Part shown: positions 40,285-50,403 of the stretch, piece after piece
Numbering within the stretch: the first letter of the stretch is position 1
Layout of the letters: each line of letters starts with the position of its first letter
Assembly: GCA_022749655.1 (NCBI GenBank)
Contig: CP094243.1
Coordinates: forward strand, 992,001-1,056,000
Length of the DNA stretch: 64,000 nt
Direction of reading: 5' to 3'
Source: Xanthomonas phaseoli pv. phaseoli
GTDB lineage: Bacteria > Pseudomonadota > Gammaproteobacteria > Xanthomonadales > Xanthomonadaceae
Made by a program: the position numbers and the translations under genes
Notes under the pieces: model-generated
The model's input: only the letters and a program-made list of their open reading frames with translations
What the model was told of the DNA's origin: nothing
Database searches by the model: none

Positions 40285-41289
40285 ATGACTGCTCCCTCCG
40301 ATCGTTACGCCGCTTCACTGCGCCTGTCCGTCGCTCCGATGATGGACTGGACGGACCGCCACTGTCGGGTGTTCCACCGTCTATTGGCGCCGTCGGCGCG
40401 CCTGTACACCGAAATGGTGCACGCCAATGCGGTGATCCACGGTGATCGCGCGCGCTTGATCGGCTTCAATGTGGTGGAGCATCCGCTGGCGCTGCAGCTG
40501 GGCGGCAGCGATCCGGCCTTGCTCGCACAGGCGGCGGCGATTGCGCAGGAATGGGGTTTTGATGAGATCAATCTCAATTGCGGTTGCCCGTCCGACCGTG
40601 TGCAGGCGGGGCGTTTCGGCGCCTGCCTGATGCGCGAGCCGGCGCTGGTGGCCGAGTGCGTCGCGGCCATGTGCGCGGCCAGCCACTTGCCGATTACGGT
40701 CAAGTGCCGCCTGGGCGTGGACGACGATGACGACTACGCGGTGTTTGCCCGCTTTGTCGACCAGGTGGTCGCGGCCGGCGCGGCCATGGTGGTGGTGCAC
40801 GCCCGCAATGCCTGGCTCAAGGGCTTGTCGCCGAAGGAAAACCGCGAAGTGCCGCCGCTGCGGTACGACTGGGCCTACCGGCTCAAGCGGGAGCGGCCCG
40901 ACCTGCCGGTGGTGCTCAACGGCGGCATTGTGGCCGTGGACGCGGCCATGGCGCATCTGCAGCACACCGACGGCGTCATGCTCGGCCGCGCCGCCTATCA
41001 CGACCCGTACGTCCTGCATTGTCTGGATGCCGCCTTGAACCAGCGGCCCGAGCAACCACGCGAGTCCTTGCTGCGCGCCTATCAGCCGTATGTGGAATCA
41101 CAGCTGGCACAGGGCCTGGCCTTGAAGCACATGACCCGGCACGTGCTGGGCCTGTTCCATGGCCAGCCTGGAGGCAGGGCGTTCCGGCAGGTCCTGAGCG
41201 AAGGCGCACATCGCCCGGGTGCCGGCTGGGATCTGGTCGAGCAGGCCCTGGAGCGCACCGATACGCGGCCCTGGCGAGTCGTTGCCTGA
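40285..41289 (+). CDS. dusA: tRNA-dihydrouridine synthase A
   Basis: A 334-residue FMN enzyme that reduces uridine to dihydrouridine at D-loop positions 20/20a. SVAPMMDWTDRHCR starts the barrel. INLNCGCPSDRVQAGRFGACLM carries the catalytic Cys region, and KCRLGVDD is phosphate binding. VHARNAWLKGLSPKENREVPPL is diagnostic for DusA rather than DusB or DusC. VLNGGI and GVMLGRAAYHDPY complete the barrel. Standard length; single gene by spacing. Confidence 0.95.
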   Translation: MTAPSDRYAASLRLSVAPMMDWTDRHCRVFHRLLAPSARLYTEMVHANAVIHGDRARLIGFNVVEHPLALQLGGSDPALLAQAAAIAQEWGFDEINLNCGCPSDRVQAGRFGACLMREPALVAECVAAMCAASHLPITVKCRLGVDDDDDYAVFARFVDQVVAAGAAMVVVHARNAWLKGLSPKENREVPPLRYDWAYRLKRERPDLPVVLNGGIVAVDAAMAHLQHTDGVMLGRAAYHDPYVLHCLDAALNQRPEQPRESLLRAYQPYVESQLAQGLALKHMTRHVLGLFHGQPGGRAFRQVLSEGAHRPGAGWDLVEQALERTDTRPWRVVA

Positions 41290-41560
41290 CTTTGGCCCAC
41301 CGCTTGCATTCCTGAACGGGCTGCCGGCTGTTTCAGGCGGCTGCTGCATCAGGCGCGTCCGCCCTGCCGCGCAATGGTCGTGCATGCTGGCCTGATCGCT
41401 ATTCATTTCACTGAATGCCGTTAACGTGAAGCTAAAAGTTCAGATCGGATTCACCCCGAAAAATCAAGAATTTGCCTCGATTTCGACGCTCGACCTTCAG
41501 CCATACGTGGTCGATTTCACAAATTTTGAATGTTTCTGAACAACCCGCTAGGATTTGTTT

Positions 41561-41917
41561 GTGACCCAACTGCCCTGCCGCGCTCGCCAAGTCGCTCTGG
41601 TTGCCCTCTGGGTTGCCATGGCCGCGCCGTCGGCCTGGGGCCAGGGCTACCCGATGGTGCAGAGCGGACGCGAGGCGATGCCGCCTTCGGCACGCGGCAA
41701 CAGCCGCACGCTGTCGGACACCATTCGGCATGTGCAGCGGTCAACCGGTGGACAGATCCTGGGTGCCGAGCGCGTGCCGTTCGATGGCGGCAATCTCAAT
41801 CGGGTCAAGTACATGAAGGACGGGCGCGTGCACACCGTGTATGAGCCGGAGCAGACGCAGGCCGCGCCTGCGCGGAACTCGCCGCCCGACGCGCCACCAC
41901 GCGACGATAACCACTGA
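41561..41917 (+). CDS. small periplasmic PepSY-like protein
   Basis: A 118-residue secreted protein. GTG at 41561 follows AGGA at 41550-41553. The signal peptide ends in PSAWG. The middle, RTLSDTIRHVQRSTGGQILGAERVPFDGGNLNRVKYMKDGRVHTVYE, follows the PepSY fold pattern of helix then strands. The end is Pro/Ala-rich. It lies 71 bp upstream of phoP on the same strand, so a role in sensing or regulating the PhoPQ system is possible, but not shown. Confidence 0.65.
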   Translation: MTQLPCRARQVALVALWVAMAAPSAWGQGYPMVQSGREAMPPSARGNSRTLSDTIRHVQRSTGGQILGAERVPFDGGNLNRVKYMKDGRVHTVYEPEQTQAAPARNSPPDAPPRDDNH

Positions 41918-41988
41918 ACGTAGATAGTTGTGCGTTCAGTCTTATAAATTCCCCGGCCACTGGCCGACAACGTAACTAGGGAGAGTGC

Positions 41989-42672
41989 ATGCGTATCCTT
42001 TTGGTCGAAGACGAAGCTCCCCTGCGCGAAACCCTTGCGGCGCGTCTGAAGCGCGAAGGCTTTGCGGTCGACGCTGCACAGGACGGCGAAGAGGGCCTGT
42101 ACATGGGCCGTGAGGTGCCATTCGATGTCGGCATCATCGATCTTGGCTTGCCCAAGATGTCGGGGATGGAGCTGATCAAGGCCCTGCGCGATGAAGGCAA
42201 GAAGTTCCCAGTGCTGATCCTGACCGCGCGCTCGAGCTGGCAGGACAAGGTCGAGGGCCTCAAGCAGGGTGCCGACGACTATCTGGTCAAGCCGTTCCAC
42301 GTCGAAGAGTTGCTGGCGCGCGTCAACGCGCTGCTGCGGCGTGCTGCCGGTTGGAGCAAGCCCACGCTGGAATGCGGCCCGGTCGCGCTGGACCTGGCGG
42401 CGCAGACGGTGAGCGTCAACGGCGCCAACGTCGATCTGACCAGCTACGAGTACAAGGTGCTCGAGTACCTGATGATGCATGCCGGCGAACTGGTCTCCAA
42501 GGCCGATCTCACCGAGCACATCTACCAGCAGGACTTCGACCGCGATTCGAACGTGCTGGAAGTGTTCATCGGTCGCCTGCGCAAGAAGCTCGACCCCGAT
42601 GGTGAACTCAAGCCGATTGAGACCGTGCGTGGCCGCGGTTATCGCTTCGCCATTCCGCGTACCGAAGGCTGA
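41989..42672 (+). CDS. phoP: response regulator PhoP
   Basis: A 227-residue OmpR-family regulator. The receiver has VEDEAPLRE, the phospho-acceptor Asp in GIIDLGLPKMSG (about residue 51), LTAR and the Lys in DYLVKPF. The winged helix includes TSYEYKVLEYLMMHAGELVSK and VRGRGYRF. The LMMHAGELVSKADLTEHIY stretch is close to gamma-proteobacterial PhoP. GGGAG at 41979 precedes the start. In xanthomonads PhoPQ responds to low Mg/Ca and antimicrobial peptides and affects virulence. The kinase gene follows 29 bp later. Confidence 0.9.
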   Translation: MRILLVEDEAPLRETLAARLKREGFAVDAAQDGEEGLYMGREVPFDVGIIDLGLPKMSGMELIKALRDEGKKFPVLILTARSSWQDKVEGLKQGADDYLVKPFHVEELLARVNALLRRAAGWSKPTLECGPVALDLAAQTVSVNGANVDLTSYEYKVLEYLMMHAGELVSKADLTEHIYQQDFDRDSNVLEVFIGRLRKKLDPDGELKPIETVRGRGYRFAIPRTEG

Positions 42673-42701
42673 GTCAGCGCGTCAACGAGCAGGAAGACCA
42701 C

Positions 42702-44117
42702 GTGCCGGGCCGCTCCAAGTGGTATAGACGCTGGCGGCCGCGCTCATTGCAGGCCCGCCAGCTGCTGGCCGCCAGCCTCAGCCTGGTGGCCTTCCTGGCG
42801 CTGGCCGGTTACGCGCTGGATGTGGCGTTTGCCGACACCGCCGAGAAGAACCTGCGCGAGCGGCTGAAGAATTACGCCTCCGCGTATGCGGCCAATATCG
42901 ATTTCGTCCGCGACGGGTCGCTGTACATCGGCGGTCAACCGCCCGACCCGCGTTTCGATGTGCCTGGCGGCGGGCTTTATGTAGAAGTGGTCCGTCCGGA
43001 CGAAAGCTGGACCTCGATGTCGGCCGAAGGCCCGAACATTCCGCACGGCCGCATGCTGGAGCCGCGCCAGGAAGAGTTCATCGGCCCACTGGAAATGACC
43101 CAGATCGACGGTAGCCTGGGCCAGCTGTATCGCTACGGCTTAGGCGTGAGCTATGTCGAACGCGAACACGGCGGCGAGATTCCGTACACCATCTATGTGA
43201 TGGAGGACGCGCGCTCGATGGGTGCGCAGCTGCGCGTGTTCCGTGGCGCAGTGTGGTTCTACCTAGGCAGTGCCGGTGTGGTGTTGCTGGTGCTGCAGGC
43301 CTTCATTCTGCAATGGAGCCTGCGTCCGCTGCGGCGGGTCATCAACGAGTTGACCAAGGTGCAGCGCGGCGAGATCCAGCGCATGAGCGAGCAGCATCCG
43401 CGCGAATTGGAGCCGCTGACCGACAGCATCAATGCCTTCATCGAAAGCGAACGCGACAACCTGGAGCGTCAGCGCAACACGCTGGCCGATCTTGCGCATA
43501 GCCTCAAGACGCCCATTGCCGTCTTGCGCACCCAACTGGATAGCGGCGCGTCCGAGCGCGATTTGCACGAAGAAATGGATGTGCAGTTGCGCCGCATGAA
43601 CGACTTGGTGTCGTACCAGCTGGCGCGTGCGGCTTCCAGCGGGCACAAATTGTTCGCGGCACCGCTGCCGATCGAACCGACCGCCGAAGAAATCGTGCGT
43701 GGCCTTGAGAAGGTGTATTCGGTCAAGGGCGTGTTGTGCGAATTCGATATTTCCCCCGAAGCGCGCTTTCACGGCGAGCCGGGCGATCTGCAGGAACTGC
43801 TCGGCAACCTGCTGGAAAACGGCTTCAAGTGGGCGCGTAGCCGCGTGCTGCTGACCGCAAAACCGGGGCCCACCACCGGTAGCCGTCGTGCCGGCCTGAT
43901 TCTGTCGGTGGAAGACGACGGCCCCGGCATCGCGCCGGAAGACGTGGCCAAGATTCTGCAGCGCGGTGTGCGTGGCGACGAGCGTGTGCAAGGGCATGGC
44001 ATCGGCATGTCCATCGTGCAGGACCTGATCAAGGGCTATCGCGGCGAGCTGCAGGTGGTGCGCTCGCAGGAACTGGGCGGCGCCCGCTTCGATGTGACCC
44101 TGCCGCCGGGATTGTGA
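42702..44117 (+). CDS. phoQ: sensor histidine kinase PhoQ
   Basis: A 471-residue inner-membrane kinase, GTG start. Two membrane segments (about 20-40 and 185-205) flank a periplasmic sensor of about 140 residues with several acidic patches. The HAMP-like linker is LRPLRRVINELTKVQRGE. The H box is LADLAHSLKTPIAVLRTQL. The N box is ELLGNLLENGFKWA, with G boxes EDDGPGIAPED and GHGIGMSIVQD. The SLKTP rather than ELRTP form is typical of PhoQ. It is cotranscribed with phoP by spacing. Confidence 0.9.
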   Translation: MPGRSKWYRRWRPRSLQARQLLAASLSLVAFLALAGYALDVAFADTAEKNLRERLKNYASAYAANIDFVRDGSLYIGGQPPDPRFDVPGGGLYVEVVRPDESWTSMSAEGPNIPHGRMLEPRQEEFIGPLEMTQIDGSLGQLYRYGLGVSYVEREHGGEIPYTIYVMEDARSMGAQLRVFRGAVWFYLGSAGVVLLVLQAFILQWSLRPLRRVINELTKVQRGEIQRMSEQHPRELEPLTDSINAFIESERDNLERQRNTLADLAHSLKTPIAVLRTQLDSGASERDLHEEMDVQLRRMNDLVSYQLARAASSGHKLFAAPLPIEPTAEEIVRGLEKVYSVKGVLCEFDISPEARFHGEPGDLQELLGNLLENGFKWARSRVLLTAKPGPTTGSRRAGLILSVEDDGPGIAPEDVAKILQRGVRGDERVQGHGIGMSIVQDLIKGYRGELQVVRSQELGGARFDVTLPPGL

Positions 44118-44235
44118 CCGCCGCAGGTCCGATGAACCCGTGGCCAATGTGCGCTGGCGTTCCGACAACCGTTTAACGCCTCACGCGTTGGCTTACCCAT
44201 ACTGGACGGGCAAGCCGTTGCGATGGAGGGGCTGC

Positions 44236-45822
44236 ATGATCGAGCAAGTTGGCCAAGCCGTAGGCGTGCATCCGCGTGTTACGCACGTGCGGCGCACGCG
44301 AGGATGGCGTGTGCTGCCGCTGTTGATTGGCAGCCTGTGCGCGCTTACTTGCACGGCTGCACAAGCGCCACTGACTCCATCGCAGATGCGCTGGCTGCAG
44401 CGGGCCACCTATGGGGTTGATGCCGGCAGCGCGGCGCAGCTGACACGGCTGGGCCCCAAGCGCTTTGGGGCGCTGTTGTTGCAGCCCAGCGACGACGCTG
44501 CGTTGCCCGCATCGGTGCGCGCGCAGTTGCAGCGCTTCGATGCATTGCACACCCCGCTGGTGGATTTGCTGACCCAGTACGAAGCCGACAAGGTCCGCCT
44601 GCAGTCCATGCCCGATGGCGATGAGAAGGTTGCCTTGCGCAAGCAGTGGCAGGCGCGCGGTGGTCAGATGCTGGTGCAGGCGCGGCAGGCGCAACTGTTG
44701 CGCGCGGTGTACGCGCCGGATCAGCTGCGCGAGCAACTGGTGTGGTTCTGGCTCAATCATTTCAGCGTGTATGCCGACAAGGCCCGGGTGAAGTGGATGG
44801 CGGCCGACTACATGGAAAACGCCATCCGCCCCAATGCCACCGGCAAGTTCGCCGACCTGGTGATGGCCACGCTGGAAAGCCCGGCAATGCTGGAATACTT
44901 GGACAATGCCAAGAACGCCAAGGGCAAGGTCAACGAAAACTACGCACGCGAGTTGATGGAACTGCACACGCTGGGCGTGCACGGCGGCTACAGCCAGCAG
45001 GATGTGCAGCAACTGGCGCTGATCCTCACCGGCGCGGGCCTGGTGCCGATCAAGGCCAATGGTGCACCGCCGTTGCCGCTTGCCGCGCCAGGGCAGGCGC
45101 AGGTCGTGCGCAAGGGTCTGTTCGAATTCAATCCGGCGCGTCATCAGCCCGGCGACAAGATGCTGCTTGGCCAGCGCATTGCCGGCGGTGGGCTGGATGA
45201 GATCGAACACGCCGTGCAGCTGTTGGTGCGGCAGCCGGCTTGCGCGCATTTCATTTCGCAGCGTTTGGCCGAGTACTTCGTCAGCGACGCGCCGCCTGCG
45301 GCACTGGTGACGCGCATGGCCAATACCTTCCAGCACAGCGATGGCGATATCGCCAAGGTCATGCAGACCATGCTGGCGTCGCCGGAGTTTGCGCAGGCGC
45401 AACCGCGCAAGTTCAAGGACCCGACCGGTTTGTGGTGTCGGCGATGCGGGTGGCGTACGAGGGTCAACCGGTGATCAATGCCGCGCCAATGGCCAGTTGG
45501 GTGCAGCAGCTGGGTGAACCGTTGTTTGGTCGCATCACGCCCGATGGCTGGTCGCTGCAGTCGCAGGCCTGGACCAGTTCCGGGCAGCTGGCACGCAGGT
45601 TCGAGGTGGCGCGTTCGATCGGCGGTGGACCGAAGCAGTTGTTTCGTCTGGACGGCGACAACGACACGCCGATTCCGGCAGTGACGCAGATCGACACGCC
45701 CCTCGTACCGCTGGCTGGCGCCCTCGCTGTCTGCCGCGACCCAGCAGGCACTGACGCAAGCGCGCTCGCCCGCCGAATGGAATGGATTCTTGTTGTCGTC
45801 GCCTGACTTCAATTACCGCTGA
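44236..45822 (+). CDS. DUF1800 protein, two frameshifts
   Basis: About 528 residues after correction. ATG at 44236, then a hydrophobic signal region (RVLPLLIGSLCALTCTAAQA). DUF1800 hallmarks: LTPSQMRWLQRATYG, WFWLNHFSVY, MENAIRPNATGKFADL, NAKGKVNENYARELMELHTLGV and LILTGAG. A C is missing near 45425. The second frame gives FVVSAMRVAYEGQPV and PPDGW-like ITPDGWSL; a second shift near 45705 leads to SPAEWNGFLLSSPDFNYR. DUF1800 is nearly always next to a DUF1501 gene, as here. Exported; role unknown. Confidence 0.83.
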
Positions 45823-45936
45823 CGCAGTCACACCGATTCAGATCTGCTGCAACGCCGACGATTCAATGCGCGCAGATGCATAAACCGATCCAACGATCTA
45901 ACCAGTACCAGGCGGTCAACGCCACGGGAGGACACC

Positions 45937-47123
45937 ATGCAACGACGTCGATTTCTGCTTGCCTCTGCAGCCGCGCTGCAAGCATGCCGTGGGCCGGTCG
46001 TCTGTTCGCTGCGCCACGCGATAGCGCACGCATGCTGGTGGTGTTTCTGCGTGGCGGCTACGACAGCAATAATCTGCTGGTGCCGCATGGCAGCGATTTT
46101 TATTACCAGTCGCGGCCGAGCCTGGCGATTGCGCGGCCAGATGCCGGCAATCCAAACAGTACGCTGGCGCTGAATGCGCAGTGGGGTCTCAGCCCGGTGG
46201 TGCGCGAGACGCTGCTGCCACTGTGGGAACGCAAGCAAGTGGCGTTCGTGCCGTTTGCCGGCACCGACGACCTGTCGCGCAGCCACTTCGAAACCCAGGA
46301 CGATATCGAATCCGGCCAGGCCGGCAAGCATCGCGATTACCGTTCCGGGTTCATGGCGCGGCTGTCGGGGGTGCTCAGTGGCGTGCCGGCCATCGCGTTC
46401 ACCGATTCGTTGCCGCTGACGTTCCAGGGCGGCGGCGATCTACCCAACGTGTCGTTGCGCAGTATCGGCAAAGGCGGGCTGGATGCGCGGCAGGCACAGA
46501 TCCTGTCGCAGATGTACGACAGCACGCCGCTGGCGGCCGCTGCGCGCGAGGGCTTGGCGCTGCGTCAGCAGGTCACCGCGCAGTTGCGCGAAGAGATGGA
46601 GCAGGCCGGCCGTGGCGCCGCCAGTGCACGTACGTTTGCCGATGAAACCCGGCGCATGGCCACCTTGATGCGCGAGCGCTATCGCCTGGGGTTTGTCGAT
46701 GTCGGTGGCTGGGACACGCATGCCAACCAGGGCAGTGTGGAAGGTGGCCTGGCCAACAATCTGCGCAATCTCGGCGAAGGGCTGGCGGCCTATGCCGATG
46801 CGTTGGGCCCGGCCTGGAACGACACCGTGGTGGTGGTCATCTCCGAATTCGGCCGCACCTTCCGCGAGAATGGCAGCAAGGGCACCGATCATGGCCATGG
46901 CACGACCTACTGGGTGCTGGGCGGTGGCGTGCGCGGCGGCCGCATCGCGGGCGAGCAGGTGGCGGTCGAACAGGCGAAGCTGCTGCAAAACCGCGATTAC
47001 CCGGTGCTCAACAACTACCGCAGCCTGTTCGGCGGGATGCTCAGCCGTTTGTGGGGGCTGTCGCCGGCGCAGTTGGAGCGGGTGTTCCCGGGTGCCACGC
47101 CACGCGATCTTGGATTGGTGTGA
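45937..47123 (+). CDS. DUF1501 protein (sulfatase-like fold), frameshifted
   Basis: About 395 residues after correction. GGGAGG precedes the ATG. The start MQRRRFLLASAAAL is a Tat-type signal (RRxFL). A base is missing near 45980; the other frame gives MPWAGRLFAAPRDSARMLVVFLRGGYD. DUF1501 features: DDLSRSHFETQDDIESG, FVDVGGWDTHANQG, VVVVISEFGRTFRENGSKGTDHGHG. The family is related to the alkaline phosphatase/sulfatase fold. With DUF1800 it forms a conserved exported pair whose substrate is not known. Confidence 0.85.
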
Positions 47124-47271
47124 GTCTGGATGGCGAGCGACCGCACAGGCCAGGTCATGTGCGTGGTATCGAACGCCGGTTTGCATCGATGATGCGGCAT
47201 CTGCTTCAAACCACGGCTGCAGGTTGCCTCTGCCAACGGCGATACCGCACGCCGCCCCGCGACGCGGCACA

Positions 47272-48027
47272 TTACCGTTGCACGGAATCTGCAAACGGCG
47301 AGCGTCCGTAGAACCGTTCCAGGTGCAAAGCGACCTGCGGCATCGTGCGCAACAGCACGTGCGGTGCGGAGAAGTGATATTCGCTGACCACCGCGAAGAA
47401 TTCCTCCGGGGCTTCGGCGGCATACGGATCGATCTGGGTGTCTTCGCCCGCATCGACGCGTTCGCAAAACACATCGTAGGCATGCTGGAAATCGCGTGCC
47501 CAGGCGCGTTGCGCATCGCGTGGCAGGGGCGGCGTGCCGTCGAGCGCGCCATCCAGTGCATCGAGCTTGTGCGCCATCTCATGCACGATCACGTTGAAGC
47601 CCGCCTGCGGGTCGTCCAGGTCGGCTTGTACGTCGGCCCAGCTGACGATCAGCGGGCCTTGCTCCCAGGCTTCGCCGATCAGGGTGTCTTCCCAGGCATG
47701 CATCACCCCGGCCGCATCCAGGTGGGTGCGCTGCACGCGGAACGCGTCCGGGTACACGATCAGCTGCGACCAGCCGCGCCAACCGGCGGCGCCGATTTCC
47801 AGCAGCGGCAGGCAGCAGGTCGCGGCTAGCACGAGTTGATCGTTCGGTTGCAGCAGCAGCCCGTCGACAGGCGAAATGGTCTTTTGCTGCAGGAACTGCG
47901 CGGTCAACGCGCGCAGACGTTGCTGGCGGGGCGGATCGAGCGCGGCGACCCAGGCGCAACTGCCGCACAGCCGCTGCCACAGCGCATCAGCAATGTCGGG
48001 AGGCGGCCGGCGCAGCCAGCGCGTCAA
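47272..48027 (-). CDS. mtfA: zinc peptidase MtfA family (M90)
   Basis: A 251-residue cytosolic peptidase. FNVIVHEMAHKLDALDG contains HExxH and EEFFAVVSEYHF the third metal ligand Glu, the MtfA signature. QLIVYPDAF and HAWEDTLIGEAWEQGPLIVSWADV are also family features. In E. coli MtfA binds the glucose regulator Mlc and is an aminopeptidase; no PTS link is visible here. A small secreted-protein gene lies just upstream on the same strand. Confidence 0.9.
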   Translation of the reverse strand: MTRWLRRPPPDIADALWQRLCGSCAWVAALDPPRQQRLRALTAQFLQQKTISPVDGLLLQPNDQLVLAATCCLPLLEIGAAGWRGWSQLIVYPDAFRVQRTHLDAAGVMHAWEDTLIGEAWEQGPLIVSWADVQADLDDPQAGFNVIVHEMAHKLDALDGALDGTPPLPRDAQRAWARDFQHAYDVFCERVDAGEDTQIDPYAAEAPEEFFAVVSEYHFSAPHVLLRTMPQVALHLERFYGRSPFADSVQR

Positions 48028-48035
48028 CCACTGGA

Positions 48036-48311
48036 TCAGCGGAACATGCCCGGCAGGAAACTGTGCCAGCGCGGCATCGTGCGCATGCGCGGGAATAACG
48101 AATCGCCATCGCTGCCACCGCCGCCGCCGGTGGACGGCGTGGCCTTGTGCGGGCTGTTGCGTGCCGGTGCCGCTTCGGGCGCCGGTGTCCTGCCGCGTGC
48201 GGCCGAATTGGTGCTGATGCAGCTGTCATGATCGCCGTCGATCAGCTGGTCCGATGCCAGGGCGGCAAGCGGAGCCAACAACAGGAGCAGGCAAACCGTG
48301 ATTCGGCGCAT
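48036..48311 (-). CDS. small secreted protein of unknown function
   Basis: A 91-residue protein. MRRITVCLLLLLAPLAALA is a clean signal peptide. The mature part is low complexity: DQLIDGDHDSCISTNSAARGR, then Ala/Pro- and Gly-rich tracts, ending FPRMRTMPRWHSFLPGMFR. One Cys only. It ends 8 bp before the mtfA start, so the two are probably cotranscribed. No family recognised. Confidence 0.5.
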   Translation of the reverse strand: MRRITVCLLLLLAPLAALASDQLIDGDHDSCISTNSAARGRTPAPEAAPARNSPHKATPSTGGGGGSDGDSLFPRMRTMPRWHSFLPGMFR

Positions 48312-48705
48312 CGTCCACATCCAGGGCAAGCGGCGTGAGTCGCCGATCATAACGCGCTTTTCACTCCCTCACGCAAGCCACGCTGGGCGCCCGGGAGGGC
48401 TTGGCGCATACTTTGGCGGATGGATTCGGGGACTTTGCGCGCAATGCACTGTGAGATGAAAGGCGCCGGCGGCCGGCGGTGCGGCGTAGGCGCTGCGGGA
48501 GATTGGTCGCGCGCGCGCGCTGGTCAGCGGCAGGGCGCAGGCTCGGTGCGGTCGGTCACCGCGCCGACGGTACGCATGGTCTGGCCCGTCGATGCTGCCT
48601 CGCGCGCCTCGTCCCGGCGACACGCCGGCTGCGCAGCGCAGGTATTGCCTCCAGGTGCTGCAGCCCGCGCCGTCGCCACCTCACGCCGCATCGCCCGCCG
48701 CAGCC

Positions 48706-49671
48706 GTGGATGACCGTGCGTTGCTGGCCAAACTCGCCGGTGGCCGGCTGTCCGGCGATGCGTTGGCGCGCGATGCCGGGCTGACCCGCGCGGCGGTGTG
48801 GAAGCGCATCCAGAATCTGCGCGCGGCCGGTGTCGACATCGAAGGACGTGCCGGTGACGGCTATCGCCTGGCCGCGCCATTGGATCTGCTGGATGCGGCG
48901 CGTATCCGCGCCGGCATGGCACCCGACGCGGCCGCTGGGCTGGCGGCACTGGATGTGGCCTGGACGCTGGAATCCACCAACACCACCTTGCTGGCGCAGC
49001 CGGCGCCCGACCAGGGCGTGGCGGTGCTGCTGGCCGAGCGTCAGACCGGCGGCCGCGGCCGGCGCGGGCGTCAATGGACCTCGCCGCTGGGTGCGCACAT
49101 CTATCTGTCGGCCTCGCGCCGTTTCAATGGCGGGCTGGGCCAACTCGCCGGCCTGAGTTTGGCCGTGGGTGTCGCAGTGGCCGAAGCCTTGCGTGGTTGC
49201 GGGTTCGCCGATGTCGGGCTGAAGTGGCCCAACGATCTGCTGGCGCGGCAGCGCAAGCTGGGCGGCCTGTTGATCGAAGGCGGCGGCGAGATGGCCGGCA
49301 ACGCGCGTGCAGTGATCGGGCTGGGCTTGAACGTGCACATGCCGGCGACGGCAGCGGCCGGCATCGACCAGCCATGGATCGACCTGGATACCCTGGCGGG
49401 CAGGCCGGTGTCGCGCGACCAGGTGACGGCAGCGGTGCTGTCCGGATTGCTGCCGGCACTGGACCTGTTCGAGGCGCAGGGCTTGGCGCCGTTTCTGGGG
49501 CGTTATGCAGGCCTGGATGTCTTGAGCGGGCGTGCGGTGCAGGTCGAAGAGGCCGGCACCTGCCATCGTGGCGTCGCGCTCGGCCTGGCGGCCGATGGTG
49601 CGTTGCGGGTGCAACTGGGCGAGACGGTGCGTCTGTTCCACTCCGGAGAAGTAAGCGTGAGACCTGCATGA
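48706..49671 (+). CDS. birA: biotin-[acetyl-CoA-carboxylase] ligase and repressor BirA
   Basis: About 321 residues from the GTG at 48706, which begins MDDRALLAKLAGGRLSG. An upstream ATG at 48592 adds 38 Pro/Ala-rich residues and is less likely. The N-terminal helix-turn-helix (LARDAGLTRAAVWKRIQNLRAAG) means it can also repress transcription. The ligase domain has ERQTGGRGRRGRQWTSPLGAH with the biotinyl-AMP loop, KWPNDLL and KLGGLLIEG. It attaches biotin to carboxylase carrier proteins. The stop overlaps the coaX start as ATGA. Confidence 0.94.
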   Translation: MDDRALLAKLAGGRLSGDALARDAGLTRAAVWKRIQNLRAAGVDIEGRAGDGYRLAAPLDLLDAARIRAGMAPDAAAGLAALDVAWTLESTNTTLLAQPAPDQGVAVLLAERQTGGRGRRGRQWTSPLGAHIYLSASRRFNGGLGQLAGLSLAVGVAVAEALRGCGFADVGLKWPNDLLARQRKLGGLLIEGGGEMAGNARAVIGLGLNVHMPATAAAGIDQPWIDLDTLAGRPVSRDQVTAAVLSGLLPALDLFEAQGLAPFLGRYAGLDVLSGRAVQVEEAGTCHRGVALGLAADGALRVQLGETVRLFHSGEVSVRPA

Positions 49672-50394
49672 GCGAGTGGTTGTTCGACCTGGGAAATTCG
49701 CGCTTCAAGTACGCGCGCTGCACGGCAACCGTGCCGGCCAGGTGCAGGCATGGGCGCATGGCGCCGAGGCGATGGACGCCGCGGCGCTGGCGGCGCTGCC
49801 GTCCGGGCGTATTGCCTATGTCGCCAGCGTGGCCGCACCGGCATTGACGCAACGCATGATCGCCTGCCTGCAGGAGCGCTTTACGCAGGTGCGCATCGTG
49901 CGGACCACCGCCGAATGCGCCGGCTCCGTATCGCTTACGCCGACCCGAGCCGCTTCGGCGTGGATCGCTTTCTGGCGTTGCTGGGCGCGCGCGGCGACGC
50001 GCCGGTGCTGGTGGCCGGCGTGGGCACCGCATTGACCATCGACGTGCTCGGCGCCGATGGCCTGCATCACGGCGGCCGCATCGCCGCCTCGCCGACCACC
50101 ATGCGCGAAGCGCTGCATGCGCGCGCGGTGCAACTGCCGGCCAGCGGCGGCGATTACGTCGAGCTGGCCATCGACACCGACGATGCCTTGACCTCCGGCT
50201 GCGATGGCGCGGCGGTGGCGCTGATCGAGCGCAGCCTGCAGCACGCCCAACGCAGCCTGGGCGTGCCGGTGCGGCTGCTGGTGCATGGCGGTGGCGCGCC
50301 GCCGTTGCTGCCGCTGTTGCCCGATGCCACGTTCCGCGCGGCCCTGGTGCTGGACGGGCTGGCGACGTGGGCGACCGCCGTGTCGTCACCGTAG
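49668..50394 (+). CDS. coaX: type III pantothenate kinase CoaX, two frameshifts
   Basis: 242 residues after restoring one base near 49716 and one near 49926. Reading across frames gives MSEWLFDLGNSRFKYA, then HGNRAGQVQAWAHG and PSGRIAYVASVAAP, then RIAYADPSRFGVDRFLALLGAR and VLVAGVGTALTIDVL. The phosphate-1 DxGNS, phosphate-2 GVDR and the GTA(x)T motif of type III kinases are all there. It phosphorylates pantothenate in CoA synthesis and is likely essential, so genuine double frameshift is improbable. Overlaps birA by 4 bp. Confidence 0.88.
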
Positions 50395-50403
50395 AATCCA
50401 GGC

